Shown: positions 1 through 8,018 of the stretch, piece by piece
Numbering within the stretch: position 1 is the first letter of the stretch
Layout of the letters: the number at the start of each line of letters is the position of its first letter
Source of the DNA: an uncultured Pseudorhodobacter sp.
GTDB taxonomy: Bacteria; Pseudomonadota; Alphaproteobacteria; Rhodobacterales; Rhodobacteraceae
Reading direction: 5' to 3'
NCBI GenBank assembly: GCA_945957495.1
Contig: CAMFLG010000019.1
Span: forward strand, 1 to 16,408
DNA length: 16,408 nt
Program-made: the position numbers and the translations under genes
Notes under the pieces: model-generated
Databases searched by the model: none
Seen by the model: the letters and a program-made list of their open reading frames with translations, nothing else
Told to the model about the DNA's origin: nothing

Positions 1-48
1 CGAGATTCCTCTACGTCTCGTGGGCTCGGAGATGTGTATAAGAGACAG
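1..48 (+). other. Illumina Nextera P7/i7 adapter remnant (not genomic)
   Basis: Bases 1-6 (CGAGAT) match the end of the Illumina P7 primer. Bases 7-14 (TCCTCTAC) match an 8-base Nextera i7 index, which from memory is N712. Bases 15-48 match the Nextera read-2 adapter and end in the Tn5 mosaic end (GTGTATAAGAGACAG, 34-48). The order P7-index-adapter-mosaic end is exactly that of a library molecule, so this is untrimmed sequencing adapter at a contig end. A GTG at 34 inside the mosaic end opens a false reading frame that adds five adapter-coded residues (MYKRQ) to the neighbouring gene. Confidence 0.97.
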
Positions 49-423
49 GCCAATATCACCACCGATGGGGTGAACCCGGCCGTGGCGACGGATGCGGTGT
101 TTGGCAGCTATATCGACTGGATGTCGAAGGATTACGCACGGCTATCGCCGACGCCGGATCAGTTTGAGGCCTTTGTCGGCCAGATTTCGGAAATGTGGGC
201 GAGCCAGCCGAACTGGACCGATGCGCAGGTGGCGGCGATCACGGTGCCGACCGAGATTGTGGTGGGCGACCATGATGAGGCGATTCTGCCCGCACATTCC
301 GAAAAGATCGCCGGGCTGATCCCGGGGGCAAAGCTGGTGATCCTGCCCGACGCCAGCCATTTCGCGATGCTGCAGGCGCCCGATGAATATACGGCGGCGG
401 TGCGGGCGTTCATTGATCAGTGA
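49..423 (+). CDS. alpha/beta hydrolase, C-terminal fragment (5' end missing)
   Basis: This is the last 124 residues of an alpha/beta-hydrolase-fold enzyme. The nucleophile elbow and N-terminal half lie off the contig. What remains is a cap-like helical stretch and then the last third of the fold: a beta strand leading to the acid motif (IVVGDHDEAI, near residue 72), and a second strand leading to the catalytic histidine (LPDASHFAMLQAPDEY, near residue 105), followed by the closing helix. A central-value substrate cannot be read from this part; homologues include esterases, haloperoxidase-like enzymes and lactonases. The gene ends at TGA 421-423 and converges on the desaturase. The open frame continues upstream into adapter sequence, so any start codon before base 49 is artificial. 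The family is fairly certain; the specific activity is unknown. Confidence 0.85.
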   Translation, partial: ANITTDGVNPAVATDAVFGSYIDWMSKDYARLSPTPDQFEAFVGQISEMWASQPNWTDAQVAAITVPTEIVVGDHDEAILPAHSEKIAGLIPGAKLVILPDASHFAMLQAPDEYTAAVRAFIDQ

Positions 424-432
424 CCGGAACCC

Positions 433-507
433 GCGGGGGGCTGTCTGCCCCCCGCACCCCCCGAGAGTATTTCAGCCAGTATGAAAGCAAATTTTAGATA
501 AGTTTTA
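433..507 (+). repeat. intergenic palindromic repeat, copy A
   Basis: An 8-bp perfect stem (GCGGGGGG, 433-440, with CCCCCCGC, 448-455) encloses the loop CTGTCTG. A second C-run follows, then a 45-base tail (463-507) that begins GAGAGTATTTCAGCC and ends in an AT-rich stretch. The tail matches copy C (11080-11124) at 44 of 45 positions, the only difference being base 490. It lies between two convergent genes and fills the space between their stop codons, a usual place for a bidirectional transcription end. Unlike copies B and C it lacks the inner CATTGG hairpin. Confidence 0.85.
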
Positions 508-514
508 GGGGTTT

Positions 515-1558
515 TCAGACCAGGCCATAGCGGCGGCGGGCCTCGCGGAAGGACATCAGCTTTTGCCGCTTTTCGTCCCAGAGGTGCAGGTTCACGGAGC
601 GGAAGCTTTGCCAGATGGTCAGGCGCTGCGCCTCGGCCAAGGCGCGGTTGTCGCGCAGCACTTCGGGCAGGCGGTAGAAGGGGATGCGGCTGTACAGGTG
701 GTGGACATGGTGGATACCGATGTTCGCCGTCAGCCAACGCAGGGGTTGCGGCAGGACGTAGTGCGACGAGCCTTCAAGGGCGGCCTGATGCACTTGCCAG
801 TCTTCGGTTTTCGACCAGTGGGTTTCCTCGAACTGATGCTGCACATAGAACAGCCAGACGCCGATGGTGCCCGCGATGACCGAGGTGGGCAGGTAGATCA
901 GCAGCACCGGCATGAAGCCGCCCAGCCAGATCATCAGGGCAAGGCCGATGACGATCATGGCGTTGGTGCCCATAGCGGACGTCCAATAGCGCCAGCCGGA
1001 GTGCATCAGGCCAAAGGGCAGGCGGTTTTGCAGGATGAACAGGTAGCTGGGGCCAAGCACGAACAGCACCACCGGGTTGCGGTAGGTGCGATACCAGAAC
1101 CGGCCCCAGGCGGAACGGGCACGGTATTCTTCAACCGTGAGGGTCAGCACATCGCCGATGCCGCGATGATCCAGATTGCCGTGATGCGAATGGTGGATGG
1201 AATGGGTGCGGCGCCAGACATCATAGGGGGTCAGGGTCAGCACGCCCAGCACCCGGCCCACCCAATCCTGCGCGGTGCGGTTGGCGAAGAAAGAGGCGTG
1301 GCCGCAATCGTGCTGAATGACGAAGATGCGCACCAGAAACGCGCCGTTCAGCAGGGCGATGCCGAAGGCGAGCCAGTAGCTGACCGACATGGCGAGCCAG
1401 GCAAGGGTCCACAGCAGCAGGAACGGCACCAGCGTGACCACCAGTTCCAGGATGCTGCGCCAGGTTGAGGGTTCGCGGTACTGTGCCAGCACGCGCACCC
1501 AATCCTTGGCCGCAGGCGATTGCACCGGCGTCGGCGTGGTTTCGTCAGGTCTTGTCAT
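515..1558 (-). CDS. membrane fatty acid desaturase
   Basis: The 347-residue product is an integral-membrane di-iron fatty acid desaturase of the FA_desaturase superfamily (DesA/omega-6-like). It introduces a double bond into acyl chains in the inner membrane. All three histidine boxes are present: HDCGH (83-87), HSIHH (119-123) and HHVHH (283-287), plus an extra iron-ligand-type histidine region at QHQFEETHW (240-248). Hydrophobic segments lie at about 38-58, 60-80, 160-178, 198-222 and 223-240, which fits the usual fold with the boxes facing the cytoplasm. The start is the ATG at 1558, which gives a normal family length; no strong Shine-Dalgarno is seen. It lies 140 bases downstream of rlmN on the same strand, a gap in which I see no gene. 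Bond position and substrate cannot be told from sequence. An alternative is a desaturase-like hydroxylase or ketolase of the same fold. Confidence 0.9.
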   Translation of the reverse strand: MTRPDETTPTPVQSPAAKDWVRVLAQYREPSTWRSILELVVTLVPFLLLWTLAWLAMSVSYWLAFGIALLNGAFLVRIFVIQHDCGHASFFANRTAQDWVGRVLGVLTLTPYDVWRRTHSIHHSHHGNLDHRGIGDVLTLTVEEYRARSAWGRFWYRTYRNPVVLFVLGPSYLFILQNRLPFGLMHSGWRYWTSAMGTNAMIVIGLALMIWLGGFMPVLLIYLPTSVIAGTIGVWLFYVQHQFEETHWSKTEDWQVHQAALEGSSHYVLPQPLRWLTANIGIHHVHHLYSRIPFYRLPEVLRDNRALAEAQRLTIWQSFRSVNLHLWDEKRQKLMSFREARRRYGLV

Positions 1559-1698
1559 GTCAGGCGCCCTTACGCTCTGCCCGGTCTGCCACCGGAGGGC
1601 CGCGGCGCTGTTGGGGCGCTTTGTGTTATGGTTGGGCCGGATGCATCACCGGCCATTGTGCGGGGTACAATGACGCCTGCGCACGGCGCTGCAAAGGG

Positions 1699-2853
<1,155 letters not shown>

Positions 2854-2908
2854 GTTGGGTCCGTTCGGCGGGTGAAGCCGCTCATATAAGTGATTCGAGC
2901 GAGAATGC

Positions 2909-2936
2909 AAAACGCCCTGACGCGGCTGTCAGGGCG
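2909..2936 (-). terminator. Rho-independent terminator of the IalB-family gene
   Basis: Read on the minus strand, a perfect 9-bp GC-rich stem (CGCCCTGAC / GTCAGGGCG, plus-strand 2913-2921 and 2928-2936) with a 6-base loop is followed directly by a T-run (AAAA at 2909-2912 on the plus strand). It starts about 30 bases after the stop of the gene at 2967-3497 and lies before rlmN, so it separates the two transcripts. Confidence 0.88.
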
Positions 2937-2966
2937 GCTTGAAACCTTAGGGCCGAAGGGTCGGGG

Positions 2967-3497
2967 TTATTGGCACTGTTTGGCGGCTTCGTCCATCGCG
3001 GCGGTAAAGCCGCGCAGGCTGAAGGTGTCTTTGGTCTGCGTGCCTTTGGCGGAATGGCCGGTGAGGATGGCGCTGGCGCCCTTCTTCAGCGCGGCAAGCA
3101 CTTTGACATCATCGTCGGGGCCCGACGTCCAGGCCCATTCGCCATCGGTCACCAGTTTGAAGGCCGTGCCGTCCACATCAAGCGCCACGGTCGAGCCGGG
3201 TTCAAACGGGTAGCCGCCCGAGAAGGAAATCTCACCGGGTTTGCCGGGGTGGAAGGTGACGAAGAGAAGAATGTCGCCGCGACGCACCGAAACCGGCTTG
3301 CCGCCCTTGGTGTTGACGGTTTCCTTGGGTGCCGAGACGCCCCAGCATTCCTTGGGCGTGCCATCGGCAAAAACGCTCCAATCCGTCATGGTGGCGACCT
3401 TTGCGGTCGAATCCTGCGCCAGTGCCGCTGTGGCTGCGCCAAGGCTGATCAGGGAAAGCGCGGCGGCGCCTGCCGCACGGGTCATCCAGCTTGTCAT
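2967..3497 (-). CDS. invasion-associated locus B (IalB) family secreted protein
   Basis: The 176-residue product resembles the IalB family (invasion-associated locus B, widespread in alphaproteobacteria), whose biochemical role outside Bartonella is unclear. Residues 1-27 form a Sec signal peptide (charged MTSWMTR, hydrophobic core, AlaLeuAla before QDS), so the mature protein should be periplasmic or exported. The mature part opens with DWSVFADGTPKECWGVSAP, a family-like start with a conserved Cys (C51), followed by alternating beta-strand stretches. A second Cys near the end (C175) could form a disulfide with C51. The start at 3497 is supported by GGAGG (plus-strand CCTCC, 3506-3510) eight bases upstream. 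The open frame runs further upstream, but only across the divergent region and the antisense of the asparaginase, so the longer form is rejected. It is divergent from the asparaginase and is followed by a strong terminator. Confidence 0.82.
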   Translation of the reverse strand: MTSWMTRAAGAAALSLISLGAATAALAQDSTAKVATMTDWSVFADGTPKECWGVSAPKETVNTKGGKPVSVRRGDILLFVTFHPGKPGEISFSGGYPFEPGSTVALDVDGTAFKLVTDGEWAWTSGPDDDVKVLAALKKGASAILTGHSAKGTQTKDTFSLRGFTAAMDEAAKQCQ

Positions 3498-3676
3498 TCG
3501 TTTGGCCTCCAAGCCGCGTTGCCTCTGTCCGCACATCAGCCGCTTTGATCGCGGTTTTTCCTGTAGCGCGGAGCATTTACACTCGATATGCCCTGCATAA
3601 CCGAAATATGACGTTCCGCGAAAGCCCCGGGCAACAGAATCGGGCAGAAAATCGCGCATTGGTGATGGAGATGGCA

Positions 3677-4672
3677 ATGGGTGCAGCGGCAGAGATGGTG
3701 CAATTGTGGCGCGGCGGGCTGTTGGAAAGCACGCATCGCGGCCATGCGGTGATTTGCGATGACAGCGGCGCGATTGTCGAGGCCTGGGGCGATCCGGCGC
3801 GGGTGATCTTTCCGCGGTCGTCCTGCAAGATGTTGCAGGCGCTGCCTTTGCTGGAAACCGGGGCGGCGGATCACTTTGGGTTGACCGACCGGCAGGTGGC
3901 CTTTGCCTGCGCCAGCCATCAGGGCGAGGCGCTGCATGTGGGCGCGGCAAGCCAGTGGCTGGCCGATCTGGGGCTGGGCGAGGCGGATCTGCGCTGTGGC
4001 CCGCATGAGCCTTTGGACAAGACCGAACGCGACCGGCTGATCCGGGCCGATGAGGCGCCTTGCCAGTTGCACAACAACTGTTCGGGCAAACATTCGGGCT
4101 TTTTGACCGTGACCAAGCATCTGAAGGCCGGGGCGGAATATGTTGAGGTGGATCACCCGCTGCAAAAGGCGGTGAAGGCGGCGTTTGAAGAGGTGACGGG
4201 CGAGGACAGCCCCGGCTATGGCATTGATGGCTGTTCGGCGCCGAACTTTGCAACCTCGGTTGCCGGGTTGGCGCGGGCAATGGCGGTTTTTGCCAAGGCA
4301 GGCGAATCCGGGTCTGTGCGTGAACGGGCGATGCATCGGTTGACCCGGGCGATGGCAACCTATCCCGAGATGGTGGCGGGTGAGGGCCGCGCCTGCACCG
4401 AGCTGATGCGGGCGATGGGCGGCCGCGTGGCGATCAAGACCGGGGCCGAGGCGGTGTTCGTGGCGATCATCCCCGAAAAACGTCTTGGCATCGCGCTGAA
4501 GATCGAGGACGGCAACAGCCGCGCGTCAGAGGCGGCGCTGGTGGCGTTGCTGGCGCGGATCGGGGTGCTGGATGCAGCCAGCCCTGCGGCGCAGAAACGC
4601 CTGCCCGCGCCGCAGATCAACTGCCGGGGGCTTGAGGTGGGCGAGTTGCGGCTGGCCGAGGGGTTCTTGTAA
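3677..4672 (+). CDS. class 3 (Rhizobium etli-type) L-asparaginase
   Basis: The 331-residue protein belongs to the Asparaginase_II family (PF06089), which hydrolyses L-asparagine to aspartate and ammonia and is unrelated to E. coli AnsA/AnsB. With the ATG at 3677, the residues described for the R. etli enzyme ReAV fall at the same numbers: S48 and K51 in SSCKM, S80 in CASHQGE, and the metal-site C135 and K138 in NNCSGKH. The Asp/Cys pair appears as D184 and C186 in IDGCSAP, three earlier than in ReAV. Several in-frame starts exist (ATG 3608, GTG 3662, ATG 3665, 3671 and 3677). GGAG at 3667-3670, six bases before 3677, and the expected family length favour 3677. No signal peptide is seen, so it is probably cytoplasmic. 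It is divergent from the IalB-family gene across about 180 bases and lies 39 bases before the DUF2794 gene. Confidence 0.9.
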   Translation: MGAAAEMVQLWRGGLLESTHRGHAVICDDSGAIVEAWGDPARVIFPRSSCKMLQALPLLETGAADHFGLTDRQVAFACASHQGEALHVGAASQWLADLGLGEADLRCGPHEPLDKTERDRLIRADEAPCQLHNNCSGKHSGFLTVTKHLKAGAEYVEVDHPLQKAVKAAFEEVTGEDSPGYGIDGCSAPNFATSVAGLARAMAVFAKAGESGSVRERAMHRLTRAMATYPEMVAGEGRACTELMRAMGGRVAIKTGAEAVFVAIIPEKRLGIALKIEDGNSRASEAALVALLARIGVLDAASPAAQKRLPAPQINCRGLEVGELRLAEGFL

Positions 4673-4711
4673 ACCGCTTGATTTACCGGGGTGGCGGGGT
4701 AAGCTACGGTT

Positions 4712-5059
4712 ATGACGGTGCAAACGCCGACCCCTTTCCCCAGCCCAGAGCCTGCGCCCGATCAGGTGGTTTTTGATCGCCATGAGTTGGGCGCGATCCT
4801 GCGGCTGTATGGGCAGATGGTGGCGGCGGGCGAGTGGCGCGATTACGGCCTGTCCTTCCTGCGCGAGGTGGCGGTGTTTTCAGTGTTCCGCCGCACGGCA
4901 GAGTTTCCGCTGTACCGGATCGAAAAGCGACCCAAGCTGCGCGGGCGGCAGGGGATGTATTCGGTAGTGGGCATGGACGGGTTTATCCTGCGGCGCGGTT
5001 CCGATCTGGCGCAGGTGCTGCGGGTGCTGGAGGCCAAGCTGATCCGCCCGGTGGAGTGA
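4712..5059 (+). CDS. DUF2794 family protein
   Basis: This 115-residue protein matches the pattern of DUF2794, a family of unknown function found in alphaproteobacteria. A proline-rich variable N-terminus (residues 1-18) is followed by the conserved block: FDRHELGAILRLYG (about 21-34), GEWRDYGLSFL (40-50), VFSVFRR (55-61), PLYRIEK (66-72) and GRQGMYSVV (78-86). It is basic, with no signal peptide or membrane segment, so it is probably a small cytoplasmic protein. It starts 39 bases after the asparaginase stop on the same strand and could share its transcript. The start ATG at 4712 has only a weak ribosome site. It is followed by repeat copy B. No function should be inferred from the neighbour. 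Confidence 0.82.
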   Translation: MTVQTPTPFPSPEPAPDQVVFDRHELGAILRLYGQMVAAGEWRDYGLSFLREVAVFSVFRRTAEFPLYRIEKRPKLRGRQGMYSVVGMDGFILRRGSDLAQVLRVLEAKLIRPVE

Positions 5060-5067
5060 GGCTTAGG

Positions 5068-5187
5068 GAAAATTCTTGCAGGAAGAATTTTCGGGGGGCT
5101 GTCTGCCCCCCCACCACATTGGCAGTGCCAATGTGGCCCCCCCGAGGATATTTTTGCCAAGATGAATGCTAATTTTAACTAAATTGT
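5068..5187 (+). repeat. intergenic palindromic repeat, copy B, with two extra hairpins
   Basis: Three structures lie in a row. The first is a perfect 10-bp hairpin, GAAAATTCTT (5068-5077) with AAGAATTTTC (5083-5092) and loop GCAGG. The second is GGGGGG-CTGTCTG-CCCCCC (5093-5111). The third is a perfect 10-bp hairpin, CCACATTGGC (5114-5123) with GCCAATGTGG (5127-5136). A C-run and the tail starting GAGGATATTTTTGCCAAG (5144 on) follow. The G-run could alternatively pair with the second C-run (5137-5143) and close around the third hairpin. The tail is diverged from copies A and C but keeps the same layout. It sits between the convergent DUF2794 and NlpC/P60 genes and runs past the stop codon of the latter, which suggests a bidirectional transcription end. 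Confidence 0.85.
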
Positions 5188-6009
5188 CTGGGTTATCCTG
5201 CGGCGGTGGGTGACGGGGCTGTTTTCGGCGGTGAGGATTCGGGTGATGCAGGCGTCGGTGTTTTCATAGGCGACCGACATCGTATGGCCGTTGGCGTGGA
5301 TCAGCCGGGAGTCGTCAACGATCAGGGCGATGTGGCCCTTCCAGAACATCAGATCACCGCGCCGCAAGGGGGCGGTTTCGGGCAACTCCTCGCCCAGCGA
5401 TTCCTGCAGATCGCTGTCGCCGGGGGCTTTGATGCCGCAGGCGTGCAGCGCGGTTTGGGCAAGGCCGGAACAGTCGATCCCGGCGCGCGAGTTGCCGCCC
5501 CATAGGTAAGGCGTGCCAAGAAAGGTTTCGGCCACGGCGACGGGATCGGTCAGGCGTTCGGCCAAGGGGCGCAGGTGCGGTGTGGGGATGAAACCTTGCG
5601 TGGTTTCGGTGAATTTCGGGGTTTGCGACAACACCTCTACCTGCGCGCCCATCGGCAGGGCGGCGATTTCGCGCGCCTGCACGCGGGGTTCGGGGTAAAG
5701 ATGCGTGCCGGGGGTGGCGACCCAATGCGTCGGCTTCGGGCCGTCAGACAGGGCGTCGTCAGGCAGCCAGCCGCAGTAGCCGTCCTTTTCGGCAAAGCCG
5801 AAGGCGTGGCCATCCTCATGGTCGATGACGGTAAAGCCCTCTCCCAGCCAAAGCTGGCGTTCGCGCGGGCCGTTCGGGCGCCGCAGAAGATCGACCAGCG
5901 GCATCGCCACGCGCAGGCGGGTGCCTTCGGTGTAGGCGGGGGCGGCGTGGTGGCCCTGCAACGAGATATGGGCGATGCGGGCGGTGGCGGGGGTGGTGCG
6001 GCGATCCAT
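5179..6009 (-). CDS. NlpC/P60 family peptidoglycan endopeptidase with N-terminal SH3-like region
   Basis: The 276-residue protein is a cysteine peptidase of the NlpC/P60 family, which cleaves peptide stems or gamma-D-Glu-diamino-acid bonds of peptidoglycan or its fragments. Residues 30-150 look like paired bacterial SH3-type modules (LLRRPNGPRERQLWLGE, then HLYPEPRVQAREIAALPMG), and the catalytic domain covers about 155-265. The catalytic Cys is C180 in GIDCSG, the His is H226 in WKGHIALI, and the third polar residue is probably H238 in LIHAN. No signal peptide is evident, so it may act on recycled muropeptides in the cytoplasm, like YkfC-type gamma-D-Glu-L-diamino acid endopeptidases, although export by another route cannot be excluded. 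Its ATG (6009) lies one base after the aminopeptidase stop, so the two are almost certainly one transcript and may be translationally coupled. A longer frame to 6279 only overlaps the aminopeptidase and is rejected. Confidence 0.9.
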   Translation of the reverse strand: MDRRTTPATARIAHISLQGHHAAPAYTEGTRLRVAMPLVDLLRRPNGPRERQLWLGEGFTVIDHEDGHAFGFAEKDGYCGWLPDDALSDGPKPTHWVATPGTHLYPEPRVQAREIAALPMGAQVEVLSQTPKFTETTQGFIPTPHLRPLAERLTDPVAVAETFLGTPYLWGGNSRAGIDCSGLAQTALHACGIKAPGDSDLQESLGEELPETAPLRRGDLMFWKGHIALIVDDSRLIHANGHTMSVAYENTDACITRILTAENSPVTHRRRITQTI

Positions 6010-6010
6010 G

Positions 6011-7393
6011 TCAGAGGTCCAGCATGGCGGGCAGGCCTGCAAGGATGGCGCGCGCGCCCTGCCCCACCCCGCCCTTGGGACGGGCGGGCAGATCGGCGGG
6101 GGTGTGGCCGTAGATGTCGAAATGCATATAGCGCGGATGATCGGCAAAGCGGCGCAGGAACAGCGCGGCGGTGACGGAACCGGCGAAGCCCCAGCCGGGG
6201 GCGTTGTCCAGATCGGCGATGCCGGGTTCGATGACGGCTTCGTAAGGCGTGTGGAAGGGCATGCGCCAGACCGGATCAAAGCTGGCTATGGCGCCGGATT
6301 CCAGGGCTGCGGCCATGCCGGCATCGTCAGTGTAATAGGGCGCAAGATCGGGGCCAAGCGCGGTGCGGGCGGCACCGGTAAGGGTGGCCATGGAAATCAG
6401 GGCATCCGTGGGCGCCTCGCCCGCCCAGGCAAGCGCATCGGCCAGGATCAGGCGGCCTTCGGCGTCTGTGTCGTTCACCTCGACCGTCAGGCCCTTGCGC
6501 GATGTCAGAATGTCTTTCGGTTTCAGGGCATTGCCTGCGATGACGTTTTCCACCGCCGCCACGATGACGCGCAGGCGGATGGGCAGGCCCAGTTGCATGA
6601 TCATCTGCGCCGCGCCCATGACGGTGGCGGCACCGCCCATGTCTTTCTTCATCAGCGTCATGCCAGAGGTCTTGATGTTCAGCCCGCCGGTGTCGAAACA
6701 GACGCCTTTGCCCACCAACGTCAGGCTGGGGCCGGTGCTGCCCCAGGTCAGATCCATCACGCGCGGCGCGCGTGGTGAGGCGCGACCGACGGCGTGGATC
6801 ATCGGGAAGTTCTGCGTCAGCAGATCGTCGCCGGTGATCACCCGGGTTGTGGCGCCAAAGCGGGTGGCAAGGGCGCGGAAGGCCTGTTCCAGTTCATCCG
6901 GGCCAAGATCGGCGGCGGGGGTGTTGATAAGGTCGCGGGTCAGGTATTCAGCCTCGGCCATCGCCAGAAGCCGGGCGGCATCGCAACCTTGCGGCAGAAC
7001 CAGTTGCGCCGGGGCCGGATCGGATGTGCCGGGGCGATAGCGGGTGAAGCGGTATTGCGCCAGAAGCCAGCCCAGCGCAGCCTCGTCCCGCTGCGGTTGG
7101 GTCAGGGTGCCGGTCAGCGCCCATGCGCCTGCGGGCAGGGTCGTGGCGGCTTTGGCCAAGGGGAAACGCTGGCGGGCGCGGGATTGCGGCGTGCCATGAC
7201 CGATGACGGCTGCGGCGACGCCCGCATCGCCGGGGATCAGGCGCAGATCCCCCAAGGCAGCGTCAAAGCCCTGCGCCGCAAGCCAGGCCTGCACAGGGGC
7301 GGGTTGGCTGGCGAGGAATTGCGCAAGATCGTCGGGCGCCACGACATAAAGCGGGCGGGCGGCGGGGCTGGCATCGGCAAAGGCGGGGGTCAT
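6011..7393 (-). CDS. M17 leucyl aminopeptidase family protein
   Basis: The 460-residue protein is a di-metal M17 aminopeptidase that removes N-terminal residues from peptides in the cytoplasm. The catalytic C-terminal domain carries the expected residues relative to E. coli PepA: K229 and D234 in VGKGVCFDTGG, K241 in NIK, D251 in KKDMGG, and D310, E312 and R314 in the signature NDTDAEGR. The segment between K241 and D251 is one residue shorter than in PepA. The N-terminal domain (1-150) is shorter and unlike that of PepA. Together these features suggest the PepA-like paralogue group rather than PepA itself, so no symbol is given. The ATG at 7393 is preceded by AGGA eight bases upstream. It is followed at one base by the NlpC/P60 gene, and the two together could degrade wall-derived peptides. 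Confidence 0.92.
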   Translation of the reverse strand: MTPAFADASPAARPLYVVAPDDLAQFLASQPAPVQAWLAAQGFDAALGDLRLIPGDAGVAAAVIGHGTPQSRARQRFPLAKAATTLPAGAWALTGTLTQPQRDEAALGWLLAQYRFTRYRPGTSDPAPAQLVLPQGCDAARLLAMAEAEYLTRDLINTPAADLGPDELEQAFRALATRFGATTRVITGDDLLTQNFPMIHAVGRASPRAPRVMDLTWGSTGPSLTLVGKGVCFDTGGLNIKTSGMTLMKKDMGGAATVMGAAQMIMQLGLPIRLRVIVAAVENVIAGNALKPKDILTSRKGLTVEVNDTDAEGRLILADALAWAGEAPTDALISMATLTGAARTALGPDLAPYYTDDAGMAAALESGAIASFDPVWRMPFHTPYEAVIEPGIADLDNAPGWGFAGSVTAALFLRRFADHPRYMHFDIYGHTPADLPARPKGGVGQGARAILAGLPAMLDL

Positions 7394-7480
7394 TCGGGCA
7401 TCCTTTCAGGCTTGCCCGAACCCTAGTGCAGGAAAGTCCGGCACGGAATCGGAAAATCATGGGCGCGCGCGCTGCCGGGC

Positions 7481-7542
7481 GGGGTGGCGGAGTTTTGGAA
7501 AACTCCGGTCCGATTTCTTCGAAGAAATCGGGGCCACGCCCC
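7481..7542 (-). repeat. palindromic structure, possible three-way junction, after the small helical gene
   Basis: Two perfect inverted repeats are nested in an outer stem. The inner ones are CGGAGTTTT (7488-7496) with AAAACTCCG (7499-7507), and a 22-base self-complementary palindrome at 7510-7531 centred on TTCTTCGAAGAA. The outer arms are GGGGTGGC (7481-7488) and GCCA-CG-CCCC (7533-7542), with a two-base bulge. The outer arm touches the stop codon of the minus-strand gene at 7542-7925, so in RNA it would form just after that gene. It may end the transcript, protect it, or be a mobile-type palindromic repeat. The TTCTT/AAGAA core resembles the first hairpin of copy B. Confidence 0.75.
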
Positions 7543-7925
7543 TAGATCAGGGTCTGATCCAGCAGCGTCTTGTCCGGCGCCAATGAGCGTTCGGCGATGC
7601 GCAAAAGCCTTGCCCAGACGGCGGAAAAGGCGGTGACATCGCCCACATCCAGGCAATAGCGCACATCCGCCGCCACATCAGCCAGCGACACCATGCCCAG
7701 ATGTTCGCCCATCTGTTGCAGGCGGCGCAACTGGCGGGCGACATCGCCCATCTGATGCGCACGCACCTGCGTGGCAAGCCCCGCCATCGTCAGCGCCAAT
7801 TCGCCCAAGGCGCGCGCCACCACCTGTTCGCCAGAGGCCGTGCCAAGGCTGCGATAGATCGAAGCGATCGGTTCGGCATCTTGCCGCACGCGATCGTTTG
7901 GCCGCAAGGCCACCACATTTTCCAT
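7542..7925 (-). CDS. small helical protein of unknown function
   Basis: I do not recognise this 127-residue protein. It has no signal peptide, membrane segment or metal motif. From about residue 15 to the end it is rich in Ala, Leu, Arg and Gln with helical spacing (for example ATQVRAHQMGDVARQLRRLQ at 51-70 and VWARLLRIAERSL at 103-115), which suggests a helical bundle. A histidine-phosphotransfer-like fold is conceivable, but the single H57 has no convincing Hpt context, so I do not claim it. The ATG at 7925 (MENVVALRP) is preferred; a GTG at 7937 would add four residues, and neither has a strong ribosome site. It is divergent from the carbonic anhydrase gene and shares a region of about 145 bases with it. 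It is separated from the M17 gene downstream by the palindromic structure. Confidence 0.7.
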   Translation of the reverse strand: MENVVALRPNDRVRQDAEPIASIYRSLGTASGEQVVARALGELALTMAGLATQVRAHQMGDVARQLRRLQQMGEHLGMVSLADVAADVRYCLDVGDVTAFSAVWARLLRIAERSLAPDKTLLDQTLI

Positions 7926-8018
7926 TTCCGCACCCACTGCGTTTCACACCCAGAGCCATCCTGCGCCCGGCGTGCTGAAGAAAAGGTTTCGGGGGCAAAA
8001 AGAAATCTCTCGAATTTT

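Noticed and set aside
34..48. GTG start of the hydrolase fragment at 34
   Set aside because: The codon and the next four are transposon mosaic-end adapter, not genome.
433..507. CRISPR array made of the repeats
   Set aside because: The copies are single, kilobases apart, differ in length and have no regular spacers.
2854..2910. TTG start at 2910 for rlmN
   Set aside because: It would add 19 residues unlike known RlmN starts and place the start against the terminator of the preceding gene. The ATG at 2853 gives the usual N-terminus.
3498..4358. N-terminal extension of the IalB-family gene to 4358 (463 codons in total)
   Set aside because: The extra part is Pro/Arg/Ser-rich antisense of the asparaginase. 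A signal peptide and a good ribosome site exist at 3497.
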